A stretch of 34,322 bases of DNA from Microthrixaceae bacterium. GTDB lineage: Bacteria; Actinomycetota; Acidimicrobiia; Acidimicrobiales; Microtrichaceae. The position numbers and the translations under genes were made by a program. The notes beneath the pieces are model-generated. The model saw only the letters and a list, made by a program, of their open reading frames with translations. It had not been told where the DNA came from and did no database searches. Where the stretch lies: NCBI GenBank assembly GCA_019694615.1, contig JAIBBP010000104.1, positions 1-34,322 on the forward strand, read 5' to 3'. Below are positions 23,831-32,543 of the stretch, one piece after another. Within the stretch, counting starts at the first letter, position 1, and every line of letters begins with the position of its first letter.

Positions 23831-25279
23831 TCATTCCACGAAATCGACCACCCGCGCCTGGGCCGCGTATGCGTCGCGGTCCGCGGCGCGGACGTACCCG
23901 GCGGCGATCGCATCGTCGAGCGACGACTCGAACGCTGCGAGGTAGGCGTCGCGTGATCCGTAGCGGGACTTCAGGGCGCCCCGCGGATAGGGGGTTGTCG
24001 AGCCGAAGAGACTGACCATCCGATCGTCGCCGCTTTCGGGGGGCGATGTCCCCGACAGCACCTCCGATGGCACGTCGACCGATGGGGTGCGGAGTCCGCC
24101 GAGCGCGATGCCGTCGAGGTCGCGGTGAATGAGCGCGACGTCGTTGCCGGGGACGATCTCGATCGGCGGGGCAGTGGGCGGTGGCGAGTCATGGTCTCCC
24201 GCCCAACGGATGAGATGCTCGAACGCCGCACAGGCGACGAAGTTGAGTGGCCCGGCATTCACCGGGTGAGGGCACAACGCGAAGTTACGGCCGACCAGAT
24301 GGGCGTCGGCATGGGCGGTGCCGGCAACCTCCCAGATGCGGAGCGTCGGGGTGTCGGGTTGTCGAGCATGAGCGAAGCCCATCACCGGTCCGACGTCAGT
24401 TTCGGACTCGAGCACAAGAACCGGCACCTCGCAGTCGCGAAGGAGCACTCCCCCGCCGCTCCAACGCACCGACGGCGAGCCGTCGAGGCGGGCGGCACCC
24501 GAACCGCGACCGTGGATGAAGAACCCGTCATAGGCGTGGCGGATCGGCTGAACAGCGTTGACGAACGTTGTGAGGAACGCCGCTGACTGCGACTGCCCGG
24601 CCGCGAGCACAACGCCGACATCTGGGCCCACGACATCCTTCCCGGCGCCGGAGCGAAACGCCGACCCGATCTGGCCGAAGATGTCGAATGCAAACCGGTC
24701 GCCGGGGTGGTGGAGTGCGCCGTAGCGCTCGGGATTGGCGGCGACGATGCCGCCGCGCCGCTTCTCCTGCATCCTGGTTCCCGTGTCGAGGAGTTCCGAC
24801 CCGCCGACGATCGCGCTGGCTTGGGCAGAGACACCGATCCAGGCCATCGCGGCGTCAGTGATTGCCGGTTCCAGGTACGCCCACTCGGGCGCAACCTCCA
24901 CGGCGCTCACGTTCAACCACTCGACGACGACGTGTCCGCTCGCGTCGGCGCGATCCGCAGGACGTCGGACGACGAGACGCGTCGCGAAGTGGGCTTCGGC
25001 TTCGGGCGTAGTGTCCCACTGCCCGTCGAGGACCGCTGGATCGGTGGGGTCAACCGGAGCGAATGCTGTGGCCGTTCCCGAGACGAACCACTCCTCCTGG
25101 ACGTACCCGGCGCGGTCGAGTCGCACCGCACGCGGGTCGATCGGGAGCGACGGCCGTCCGTTCGTGATCGGGCCTTCGAAACGCAGCATCGCCACATCTG
25201 ATCGGGGCCGCCCCGCGTTCGCAACCGGCTCGGGACCGGCTCGCAACCTGGTCGGGACCGCGATCGGGACCTTGGGCAC
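23831..25279 (-). CDS. Alpha/beta hydrolase domain protein (Abhydrolase_10 family)
   Basis: 482 residues by the longest frame (GTG at 25277-25279); the family probably begins around MLRFEGPITNGRP, so an ATG at 25189 giving 452 residues is a reasonable alternative. No Shine-Dalgarno decides between them. Characteristic segments: SGTATAF, VVEWLNVSAVEVAPEW, WIGVSAQASAIVG, the nucleophile-elbow-like AAGQSQSAAFLTTF, VLVLESETDVG and the late VAGTAHADAHLV with a His. Members are presumed esterases or lipases with unknown natural substrate. No signal peptide. Its 3' end is only 10 bp from the convergent beta-CASP gene. Confidence 0.88.
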   Translation of the reverse strand: MPKVPIAVPTRLRAGPEPVANAGRPRSDVAMLRFEGPITNGRPSLPIDPRAVRLDRAGYVQEEWFVSGTATAFAPVDPTDPAVLDGQWDTTPEAEAHFATRLVVRRPADRADASGHVVVEWLNVSAVEVAPEWAYLEPAITDAAMAWIGVSAQASAIVGGSELLDTGTRMQEKRRGGIVAANPERYGALHHPGDRFAFDIFGQIGSAFRSGAGKDVVGPDVGVVLAAGQSQSAAFLTTFVNAVQPIRHAYDGFFIHGRGSGAARLDGSPSVRWSGGGVLLRDCEVPVLVLESETDVGPVMGFAHARQPDTPTLRIWEVAGTAHADAHLVGRNFALCPHPVNAGPLNFVACAAFEHLIRWAGDHDSPPPTAPPIEIVPGNDVALIHRDLDGIALGGLRTPSVDVPSEVLSGTSPPESGDDRMVSLFGSTTPYPRGALKSRYGSRDAYLAAFESSLDDAIAAGYVRAADRDAYAAQARVVDFVE

Positions 25280-25314
25280 TGGAACTATGACGACTGAGGG
25301 CGCACGATTTGCTC

Positions 25315-25524
25315 ATGGACTTGGAACGAGAGTCAGTCGATGACCAGTACCTCGCGGAGATCCTCGACGAGGAGTCCCGCGACGACCAGACCCCCGACGT
25401 CCACGTCGAGTTGATGGGACCCGACATGGGTGGGCCGTTCGACGACGAGGCGGAGCTCATCGGCTCGGACGAGTCCGCCGAGGGACCCATCTCCCCCGAG
25501 GACGCTGCTGTTCACCGCTTCTGA
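25315..25524 (+). CDS. Small acidic protein, unrecognised (weak DUF5709 resemblance)
   Basis: 69 residues from the ATG at 25315 (a TTG two codons upstream is also possible). Extremely rich in Asp and Glu with few basic residues; no membrane segment or signal. The tail EGPISPEDAAVHRF recalls the C-terminal pattern of short actinobacterial DUF5709 proteins, but this is only a resemblance. It sits 15 bp before the ABC ATPase on the same strand and may share its transcript. Codon use fits the neighbours, so it is probably a real gene. Confidence 0.6.
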   Translation: MDLERESVDDQYLAEILDEESRDDQTPDVHVELMGPDMGGPFDDEAELIGSDESAEGPISPEDAAVHRF

Positions 25525-25539
25525 CCGATTCGGTCAGCC

Positions 25540-26439
25540 ATGAGCGACGACATCATCGTCTGCGAACAGCTCCGGAAGCGCTTCGGTCCGGTGGCGGCCC
25601 TCGATGGCCTCGACGTACGCGCCCAAGCCGGCTGTGTGGTCGGCTTTCTCGGTCCGAACGGCTCCGGCAAGTCGACAACCATCCGGATTCTGCTCGACCT
25701 CGCCCGGGCCGACTCGGGTTCGGTACGGGTGCTCGGCGAAGATCCGCGATCCGGGGGCCCCGAGCTTCGCCGGCGAATCGGTTACCTCCCCGGGGAGATG
25801 CGCCTCGACGACCGGCTTCGGGTGGACGAGACCCTTCGGGCTTGGGCCAGGATCCGAGGCAACGTCGACCCGGGAGATGCGACGCGACTGTGCGACCGTC
25901 TCGGGCTCGACCCGAGCCGGCACACCCGGACGCTGTCGACGGGCAATCGACGAAAGGTGGGCCTGGTGGGCGCGTTCATGGGCCGCCCTGAGCTCCTTGT
26001 TCTCGACGAGCCGACGGCAGGGGTCGATCCGTTGGTGCAGGTCGAGATCCTCGACCTCATCACCGAGTCACGTGCCGACGGTGCTTCGGTCTTCCTGTCG
26101 TCTCACGTACTGAGCGACGTGCAGCGGGTCGCCGACGAGGTCGTCGTGATTCGCGCCGGGCGTACCGTTGCGACCGGCGATGTCGACTCGCTGCGTCGCA
26201 CGGCACGGCAGGAGTTCCGCGCGTGGTTCGACAGGCCGGCCCCGGAGGACGCTCTGCGCTCCGTCGTGACGGTCAGCGGTCTGGTGGTCCGGGACAACGA
26301 GGCGCACGGCGTGATCGAAGGCGATCCGGCCGCACTACTGGCGGTCCTCGCAGCGCACGGCATCACTCACCTGGTCATGCCGGAGCCAGACCTCGAACAG
26401 GCCTTCCTCGCGTTCTACGAGGCGGCATCGAATGAGTGA
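25540..26439 (+). CDS. ABC-2 type transporter ATP-binding protein
   Basis: 299 residues. One nucleotide-binding domain: Walker A GPNGSGKST, Q-loop region GYLPGEMRLDD, signature LSTGNRRKVGLVGAF (a variant of LSGGQ), Walker B LLVLDEPTAGVD and the switch His in SSHVLSDVQ. A C-terminal domain of about 80 residues follows (FRAWFDRPAPEDALRSVV ... LEQAFLAFYE), as in DrrA/NatA-type ATPases that power export of drugs, lipids or ions. The stop overlaps the permease start by 8 bp. The substrate is unknown. Confidence 0.94.
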   Translation: MSDDIIVCEQLRKRFGPVAALDGLDVRAQAGCVVGFLGPNGSGKSTTIRILLDLARADSGSVRVLGEDPRSGGPELRRRIGYLPGEMRLDDRLRVDETLRAWARIRGNVDPGDATRLCDRLGLDPSRHTRTLSTGNRRKVGLVGAFMGRPELLVLDEPTAGVDPLVQVEILDLITESRADGASVFLSSHVLSDVQRVADEVVVIRAGRTVATGDVDSLRRTARQEFRAWFDRPAPEDALRSVVTVSGLVVRDNEAHGVIEGDPAALLAVLAAHGITHLVMPEPDLEQAFLAFYEAASNE

Positions 26440-27235
26440 GGCGACCCGCGAGCTGTTCCTCGGGGCGGTCAGGACACTTCGGCGGTCGACGCTGTGGTGG
26501 AGTGTTGCGCTCTCCGGCTACGTCGTGCTCAACCTTGCGTTCTGGCCGAGCTTCGAGAACAGCGACATGTTGAAGAGCTTCGATGACATGGGCGCCATCA
26601 TGGAGGCATTCGGAGCGAAGGACCTCGCGTCGCCAGCCGGGTACCTCGACGGTCAGGTGTTCGCGCTGATGCTGCCGATCCTGATGTCGGCGATGATGAT
26701 CGCGGCGACGACGGCGATCACATCGGGAGACGAGGATGCCGGACGACTCGAGCTACTGCACGCGCTCCCGGTCAGCAGGAGCGCTCTTTGGCTCACACGA
26801 TTCGCCGGCGCTCTGGTCATGCTTGCTGTCACGACAGCGATGACGCTGCTCATGCTGGTGATCTCGATCAGGGTCTTCTCCTTGGACGGAGTCGGCGTTG
26901 TCGACGTCGCCGGACCGCTCCTGGGGTCTGCTGCGTTGGCGATGTTCCACGGTGCCGTCGGCTTCGCTGCCGGGGCGGCCGGGTTGGCGAGGCCGCGGTC
27001 GATCACGACTGCCGTTGCCGTCCTCGTTGCCGGCTATCTCGTGGCGCTCGTCCTCCCGATCGCGAAGACGTTCGAATCCGCCCGCAACTGGTCGCCGTGG
27101 CACTGGGCGTTGGGGCAAGCCCCGGCGGTCGACGGGGTCAGTCTGGTCGGGATCGGCGGCCTCGTCGCAGCGGCGACAGCGATTGTGTGGGTCGGTAGCC
27201 TCGCGATCGAGCATCGCGACATCAGAACTGCCTAA
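26432..27235 (+). CDS. ABC-2 type transporter permease
   Basis: 267 residues with about six predicted membrane helices (for example ALSGYVVLNLAFW near the start, VFALMLPILMSAMMIAATTAI, FAGALVMLAVTTAMTLLMLVI, AVAVLVAGYLVALVLPI, and VGIGGLVAAATAIVWVG at the end). The SGDEDAGRLELLHALPVSR loop is typical of ABC-2 permeases, where it contacts the ATPase. Partner of the overlapping upstream ATPase. The P450 reading frame begins 20 bp downstream, so that enzyme may be in the same transcript. Confidence 0.92.
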   Translation: MSEATRELFLGAVRTLRRSTLWWSVALSGYVVLNLAFWPSFENSDMLKSFDDMGAIMEAFGAKDLASPAGYLDGQVFALMLPILMSAMMIAATTAITSGDEDAGRLELLHALPVSRSALWLTRFAGALVMLAVTTAMTLLMLVISIRVFSLDGVGVVDVAGPLLGSAALAMFHGAVGFAAGAAGLARPRSITTAVAVLVAGYLVALVLPIAKTFESARNWSPWHWALGQAPAVDGVSLVGIGGLVAAATAIVWVGSLAIEHRDIRTA

Positions 27236-27255
27236 ACCGCCCGAACCGAGGACCG

Positions 27256-28683
27256 ATGGTCACCTCGACACTCGTTTCGAAACCCCTCCCACACCCGCCC
27301 TGGCGACACCAGCCGCGCCTCATCGGTCGCATCATGGCCGACCCACGACCGGTCCTGGACGAACTGCGAGAGGGTTACGGGCCAATCGTCGGGTTGGGTG
27401 CCGGTCCCCTGCGCATGGCGATCGTCGGCGACCCCGTGGCGTTGCGCGAGCTCTTCGGCATGCCGACGGAGTCGTTCCGGTGGGGGCACCGATTCAACGT
27501 CCTCGGGTTCGTCGTGGGACACGACTCGCTCATCGTGAGCGACGGGGCCGACTGGGAGCGACGAAGGGGCGCCATCCGCGCAGGCTTCAGCCGCCGGCGG
27601 CTCAACGGCTGGATCGACACCATCGTGCGCCGGACCGACGCTCGCGTCGACCGTCTCATCGAGGAAGAGCTGATCTCGGGTGGGGCGGTCGTCGACCTCT
27701 ACCCCATCGGCGCGACCCTGGTGCAGGAGATCGTCGTCCGAGCCATGTTCGGTGAGCGCCTCGCCAGCCGTGCGGCGGAGATCGCCGGGCTGTTCCGTAG
27801 CGCCCAGCACTACCTGGAGTCGCCCTTCTACCGGCAGCTTCCCCACCCGCTGCCGCTGGGGCACCGCGGCAGGGTCCGGGCCGACCTGAAGTCGCTGCGA
27901 AGCATCGTCGCCGAGGTACCGCAGGGGAAGCAGGGAGCGCAGCGACCGAGCCTGACCTGAAGGTGGCCGAGGCCATCATGGACGAGCGATGACCCGCTCG
28001 ACCTACTCGGAGCGCTGGTCGCCGACGGCGCGCTCTCCGACGACGAGATCCGCGACCAGGTGATCACCCTGATGGGGGCGGGGCTGGACACGACATCCGC
28101 GTCGCTCGCCTGGATGCTGTGGTGCACCGTGCTCGCGGGACCCGATCTGTGGATGCGGCTGCGCGCCGAAGCCGACGACGTGCTGAGCGGCGAAGGACCC
28201 TTCGACGAAACCCATCTCGCACGTCTCGATCTCGCCGATCGGACGATGCGGGAGACGACCCGGCTGCACCCCGCCGGATCCTTCTCGCCGCGGATGGCGC
28301 ACGTCGACGTGACCATCGGCGGCCATCGCATCCCGAGGGGGACGCTCGTCATGTGGTCGGCGCACCTCGCCGGACGCGACCCGGACGCCTGGCCCGACCC
28401 GACATCGTTCGATCCCGACCGCTTCGTCGACATGGCCCCGGAGCGCAAGGCGCTCGCGGACATCGCCTGGGTGCCGTTCGGTCGGGGCGTGCGCAACTGT
28501 GTCGGTTTCGCCCTGGCACAGATGGAACTCACCCTGATCATCGCCAGGCTCAGCCAGCGCCTCGACATCGAAGCCACGACGCCGACCAAGCCGCTCGCGG
28601 TCGGCATGGTGGTGAACCGTCCCGACGGTGGAGTGCCGATGCGTGTCAACCAGCGGCTCCATCGACCAGACGTGAGGCGGTGA
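27256..28683 (+). pseudogene. Cytochrome P450, interrupted by two compensating frameshifts
   Basis: The N-terminal half (27256-27960) has P450 landmarks: GHDSLIVSDGADWERRRGAIRAGFS (C-helix WxxxR) and SAQHYLESPFYRQLPHPLPL. The frame then meets a TGA at 27958-27960. Between about 27920 and 27990 the P450-like reading (EPDLKVAEAIMDER) is in another frame, after which the original frame resumes with DDPLDLLGALVADG. The C-terminal half has the I-helix AGLDTTSA, ETTR (ExxR) and the heme loop FGRGVRNCVGF with the axial Cys, all intact. The change is equivalent to one base lost and one gained about 70 bp apart, so it is either a recent mutation pair or a sequencing/assembly error. The full length would be about 475 residues. 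Confidence 0.88.
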
Positions 28684-28715
28684 ACCGACCCCTGGCTTCG
28701 TCGCGACAGCCGGGT

Positions 28716-29174
28716 ATGAGCATTTGGACGATCAAAGGACTCCGCCGCATCCTCCTCGCGTCGGCGATTGCGACCGTGCCGTTCGTAGCTGGTTGTGGGA
28801 GCGACAGCGATTCCGCCGCCGATGGGTTCGACCAGGACCGATGGTGTGCGACGGCGAAGCAGGTCGACGACCGTTTCACGTCCGTCGACAACTCCGACGA
28901 CGAGTTCTCCGTGAAGCAAGCCGGCTACGAGGAGATCGGCGGGCTCCTCGACAGGTTGATCGACAACATCGACCAGGTGGACGCGTCGTCCCGCACCGAG
29001 GTCGAGGCAGCCATCGAGCGCGCCCACGAGTTGACCGACACGTTCGTAGCCGCATCTGACGAAGCCGAGGCGGGAGAGAAGCTCGAGACGTTCTTCAGCG
29101 AAGGCGAGTCCGTCGCCTCGCCGGCCGCGGCGAAGTGGATTCTCGACACTTGTGGCGTCGACATCGACGGCTGA
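28716..29174 (+). CDS. Small putative lipoprotein
   Basis: 152 residues from the ATG at 28716; the frame extends upstream only as a shadow of the P450. The N-terminus has basic residues, a hydrophobic run (RILLASAIATVPFVAGC) and a good lipobox with Cys27. The mature part is acidic, helix-forming and contains two further Cys (WCATAK and DTCGVD) that could form a disulphide. No family was recognised. It precedes the sigma-factor operon by 75 bp on the same strand; whether it is linked to that system is unclear. Confidence 0.75.
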   Translation: MSIWTIKGLRRILLASAIATVPFVAGCGSDSDSAADGFDQDRWCATAKQVDDRFTSVDNSDDEFSVKQAGYEEIGGLLDRLIDNIDQVDASSRTEVEAAIERAHELTDTFVAASDEAEAGEKLETFFSEGESVASPAAAKWILDTCGVDIDG

Positions 29175-29249
29175 AACCGCGGCACAGCACCGACAGCGCC
29201 ACGGCAATGACGGCATGGATACGAGAGACTCACGGAAGGAGGTCGGCCT

Positions 29250-29780
29250 GTGGACCCACGGAGTGACGCCGAGTTGCTCGCGGCTGTCGCCGACGGCGAC
29301 CGCGGTGCCCTTCGTGAGTTGCACGATCGCCACATGCCCTGGATCCAAGCCCGACTCCGGCGGCGTTGTTCGAGTCCCGACGCCGTGTCCGAGGCGATCC
29401 AGGACACGTTCGTCGCAGTCTGGAGGAGCGCCGGGCGATGGGATGGTCGTGGCGACCCGGCCGCCTGGATCTGGGGAATCGCGATCCGGCGCCTCATCGG
29501 CGTTCTCCGCACCAAGAGCCGCTGGGCGCGGGACCGCACGTGGACCGTTGAGGTCGACCAGGTCGCCGCTGCGGAGGAGCAGGTGCTCCTCGGCGTGGAG
29601 CACGGCGATCTGGCGGGAGCGTTGCGTTCCCTCTCCCCCGAACTCCGTGCCGTCGTCCAGGCGACGGTGCTCGACGGACTCAGCACACGGGAGGCGGGCC
29701 ACCTACTCGGCATCCCGGCCGGGACCGTCAAGACCCGCATGATGCGGGCCCGGATCCAACTCCGAGGTGCACTCACATGA
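29250..29780 (+). CDS. ECF-type RNA polymerase sigma factor
   Basis: 176 residues, GTG start with GGAAGGAGG 7 bases upstream (29234-29242). Region 2 is seen in LLAAVADGDRGALRELHDRHMPWI through AVSEAIQDTFVAVWRSA, and region 4 in LSPELRAVVQATVLDGLSTREAGHLLGIPAGTVKTRMMRAR with its helix-turn-helix. It lacks regions 1 and 3, as expected for the ECF group. It directs RNA polymerase to a small regulon, probably including this operon. It overlaps the anti-sigma-like gene by 4 bp. Confidence 0.95.
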   Translation: MDPRSDAELLAAVADGDRGALRELHDRHMPWIQARLRRRCSSPDAVSEAIQDTFVAVWRSAGRWDGRGDPAAWIWGIAIRRLIGVLRTKSRWARDRTWTVEVDQVAAAEEQVLLGVEHGDLAGALRSLSPELRAVVQATVLDGLSTREAGHLLGIPAGTVKTRMMRARIQLRGALT

Positions 29781-30622
29781 GCGAAACACAGTGGCACGTT
29801 CCCGACGAGGCGTTGCGCCGCTTCGTGGCGGACCCAGGCGCCGGCGACGGCATTGGGGCGGCCTCGATCGAAGCCCACCTCACCCGCTGCGCAGCGTGCC
29901 GCGAGACCGCCGCATCCTCGGTCGATCGGGCAGCGCTCAGCCGAAGCTGGGAGGCGCTGGCCGATCGCATCGACCGCCCGCGGGCCACAGTGGTCGAACG
30001 ACTCCTCGGCCGCCTCGGCTTCGGATCATCGCTGGGCCGGCTGATTGCGGCGACGCCGGCGCTTCGCTGGGCCGGGTTGGCGGCGACCGCTGTGGTCGGC
30101 GTCGCGGCGGTGATGCTGTCCCGCTTCGCCGGCGCAGATGGACCGTTCCTGGTGGTGGCGCCGCTCGCGCCGTTGGCGGCGATCGCCGCGGCGTTCGTCC
30201 CCACAACCGAACCCGGGGGCGAGGCTTCGGTCGCCACACCGTTGTGGGGCGCCGGTCTGCTCCTCCGGCGGGCACTGGCGGTCCTGGCCCTCACGATCGG
30301 GATTCTGGCGCTGACGTCGCTCGCCCTGCCGGGCCTCGATGTTCGAGCGCTCGGTTGGCTCCTGCCGGCGGTGGCGCTCAGCTTCGGCTCGATCGCTCTC
30401 GGAACCTTCCTCCGCGTCGAGATCGCCGCAACGGGGCTCGCCTTCGCATGGGTGACGACACTGACCGTCCTGCGGGTGCTCGGAGGAGCCGGGTTCTCGG
30501 TCGCGGACTCGGCGCTCTTCGACGCCCGCGGTCAGTTCGTTCTGTTCGTCGTCACCGCGGTGAGCGCAGCCGTCGCGCTGACCCGCCGCCACCGGCTCGG
30601 AACCTTGGAGGTTTTCCCATGA
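29777..30622 (+). CDS. Zinc-finger anti-sigma-like membrane protein
   Basis: 281 residues. The N-terminal cytoplasmic part has a zf-HC2-type motif His34-x3-Cys38-x2-Cys41 (HLTRCAAC), as in anti-sigma domains that bind ECF factors. After about residue 90 come roughly six hydrophobic segments (WAGLAATAVVGVAAVML, FLVVAPLAPLAAIAAAFV, ALAVLALTIGILALTSLAL, WLLPAVALSFGSIALGTF, and FVLFVVTAVSAAVAL near the end). A polytopic anti-sigma factor is less usual than the single-span form. It probably holds the sigma factor at the membrane until a signal or the linked transporter releases it (inference). Confidence 0.85.
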   Translation: MSETQWHVPDEALRRFVADPGAGDGIGAASIEAHLTRCAACRETAASSVDRAALSRSWEALADRIDRPRATVVERLLGRLGFGSSLGRLIAATPALRWAGLAATAVVGVAAVMLSRFAGADGPFLVVAPLAPLAAIAAAFVPTTEPGGEASVATPLWGAGLLLRRALAVLALTIGILALTSLALPGLDVRALGWLLPAVALSFGSIALGTFLRVEIAATGLAFAWVTTLTVLRVLGGAGFSVADSALFDARGQFVLFVVTAVSAAVALTRRHRLGTLEVFP

Positions 30623-31527
30623 ATGCCGTCACCAACGTCACGGTCAACAACGTCGCGGTCAAGAGTGTGTCCAAGCGGTTCGGCGCCACCGTGGCGCTCG
30701 ACGGGGTCGACGCGCAGTTCGGCCCGGGGGTGAACGGCCTGCTCGGCCCCAACGGTGCCGGCAAGACCACGTTGCTCCGCATCCTGGCGACCGTGCTCGC
30801 TGCCGACAGCGGCGATGTCGACGCGTTCGGCGTCGACCCGTCGACGGGGGACGGACGCCTCGCCGTTCGACGTCGACTCGGCTACCTCCCCCAGGAGCCG
30901 GGCTTCCACCGACATTTCAGCGCCTTCGACTTCGTCGACTACATCGCCATCCTCAAGGAATGGGCCGAGCGCCGGACGCGCCACGACGAGGTGCGCCGCG
31001 TCTTGACCCTCGTCGGGCTCGCGGACGTGATGCACAAGCGGATCTCGCAGCTGTCCGGAGGGATGCGCCGACGTGTCGGCATCGCCCAGGCCCTGATCGG
31101 GCGCCCCGACCTCCTCGTGCTCGACGAACCGACCGCCGGCCTCGACCCCGAACAGCGCCTGCGCTTCCGCGAACTGCTCGGAACCGAATCGGCCGGGGCG
31201 ACGGTGTTGCTGTCGACCCACCAGACCGACGACGTCGCCGCGTTGTGCCAGCACGTCGTGGTGTTGCTCGCGGGTTCGGTCCGGTTCAGCGGGACCCCGA
31301 CCGCGCTCGCTGCGCTCGCCGACGGACGGGTCTGGTTGGCCGACGAGCGGGACCCGCGTGCCGATCTGGCGTGGGTGACCGGTGACGGGCTCGTCCGACA
31401 CGTCGGCGAGCCCCCGGCCCGGGCCCAACATGTGACGCCGACCGTCGAGGACGGTTACCTCGTGCTCGCCGGGCGGGCCGGTCACACCGGCGCCAGCGAG
31501 CCCGACCCGGCGGTGCGTGTGTCATGA
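30619..31527 (+). CDS. ABC transporter ATP-binding protein
   Basis: 302 residues from the ATG at 30619, overlapping the anti-sigma stop by 4 bp. The N-terminus carries an unusual short Asn/Val-rich stretch (TNVTVNNVAVKSVSKRF). One nucleotide-binding domain: Walker A GPNGAGKTT, Q-loop region GYLPQEPGF, signature LSGGMRRRVGIAQAL, Walker B LLVLDEPTAGLDPEQ, switch His in LLSTHQTDDV. A C-terminal segment of about 70 residues follows. It probably energises the two downstream membrane proteins. Confidence 0.94.
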   Translation: MNAVTNVTVNNVAVKSVSKRFGATVALDGVDAQFGPGVNGLLGPNGAGKTTLLRILATVLAADSGDVDAFGVDPSTGDGRLAVRRRLGYLPQEPGFHRHFSAFDFVDYIAILKEWAERRTRHDEVRRVLTLVGLADVMHKRISQLSGGMRRRVGIAQALIGRPDLLVLDEPTAGLDPEQRLRFRELLGTESAGATVLLSTHQTDDVAALCQHVVVLLAGSVRFSGTPTALAALADGRVWLADERDPRADLAWVTGDGLVRHVGEPPARAQHVTPTVEDGYLVLAGRAGHTGASEPDPAVRVS

Positions 31528-32543
31528 GTACGGGTGTCATGAGGCGGCTTCGGGCACCGGTGCTCGCCGCCGTGTGGGCGGCGGCGGTCGGGAGCGTCGC
31601 GGTCGGCGGCGGCGGAACGATGGCCGCGGCGCTGCTGGCGACTGCGACTGCGGTGACGGCCGCAGCGCTCGCAACGCGGCAACGCGGTCGAGGTCGTGGT
31701 GGCACCGAGTCGCGCTGGTCGGCGCCCGGCGAACCGCGAGCCGCAGTGCCCGTCACCGCAGTGCCCCCCACCGGAGCGCCGGTTGTCGGAGCGCCGACTA
31801 TCGGAGCGAGCGACCGCCGGTCTCGGCGGGCCGTCGCCCGGTCCATCGGCCGCTTCGAAGCGCGCGAGTTGGCGATCAACCCGTGGTTCGGGGCCGGCGT
31901 CGGAATCTGCGTCCTCGGACTCATTGCGTTCGCGTCGATCGCCGATCCCGAACCGACCGACCTGGCCGATGCCGCTGCTATGACGCCGTTCCTTGCCCAC
32001 CCGCTCGTCGGGCTCACCATCGTCGCCGCCCACCGCAACGCGACGCGCTCCCAACGCGACAACACCACGGAACTCGTCGAGGCGTGTCCCGCCGACAACG
32101 GTGTCCGAACGGCCGGGTTCCTCCGAGCCGGTTGGGTGCCGGTCGTCGCTCTCGGTGCCTTCTTTGCCGCGTACCTGGTGATCGTTGCCGCAACGGGCCC
32201 GCGAGCCGGTGGATCAGGCGGAGCGGTGGCAATGGCGGCCGCTCACATCGTGTCGGGGTTACTCCTCGGCGCCGGAGGTGTTGCCCTCGGGATCGCGTTG
32301 GCGCGGTGGGCGCGCCATTCGCTGGTACCGATCGTCGCCGTGGTCGCCGTCGGATTCGTTTCGCTGAGGCTCGGCGACGGGGCACCCGGCGAGTACCGAC
32401 CACGAATGCTGCTGTCGACGTTCGGGCCGCTGTCCGACGAGGTGGTGCTGACGACGACCCAGGCGTGGGTCCATGTCGCGTGGCTCGCGGCCATCAGCGC
32501 CGCGACCGCCACGGCGGCCATGGTTGCGAGGGAGCGGGCATGA
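31524..32543 (+). CDS. ABC transporter permease-like membrane protein (paralogue 1)
   Basis: 339 residues with two N-terminal hydrophobic segments, a Pro/Ala/Gly-rich linker (about residues 73-100) built of pentapeptide-like repeats, then a conserved block INPWFGAGVGICVLGLIAF, HPLVGLTIVAAHRNATRSQRDNTTELVEACPAD and several further membrane helices. The conserved block is shared with the next gene (PWFGAG, AHPLVG, VAAHR), so the two are tandem paralogues and may form a heterodimeric permease. It overlaps both neighbours by 4 bp. Confidence 0.85.
   Translation: MSTGVMRRLRAPVLAAVWAAAVGSVAVGGGGTMAAALLATATAVTAAALATRQRGRGRGGTESRWSAPGEPRAAVPVTAVPPTGAPVVGAPTIGASDRRSRRAVARSIGRFEARELAINPWFGAGVGICVLGLIAFASIADPEPTDLADAAAMTPFLAHPLVGLTIVAAHRNATRSQRDNTTELVEACPADNGVRTAGFLRAGWVPVVALGAFFAAYLVIVAATGPRAGGSGGAVAMAAAHIVSGLLLGAGGVALGIALARWARHSLVPIVAVVAVGFVSLRLGDGAPGEYRPRMLLSTFGPLSDEVVLTTTQAWVHVAWLAAISAATATAAMVARERA
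31743..31802 (+). repeat. Degenerate 15-bp tandem repeats within permease linker
   Basis: Four in-frame 15-base units encoding AVPVT, AVPPT, GAPVV, GAPTI, with a fifth partial unit (GASDR) after them. The first two units share GCAGTGCCC starts and the next two share GGAGCGCCG starts. It forms a flexible linker between membrane segments and the conserved permease block. Confidence 0.65.
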
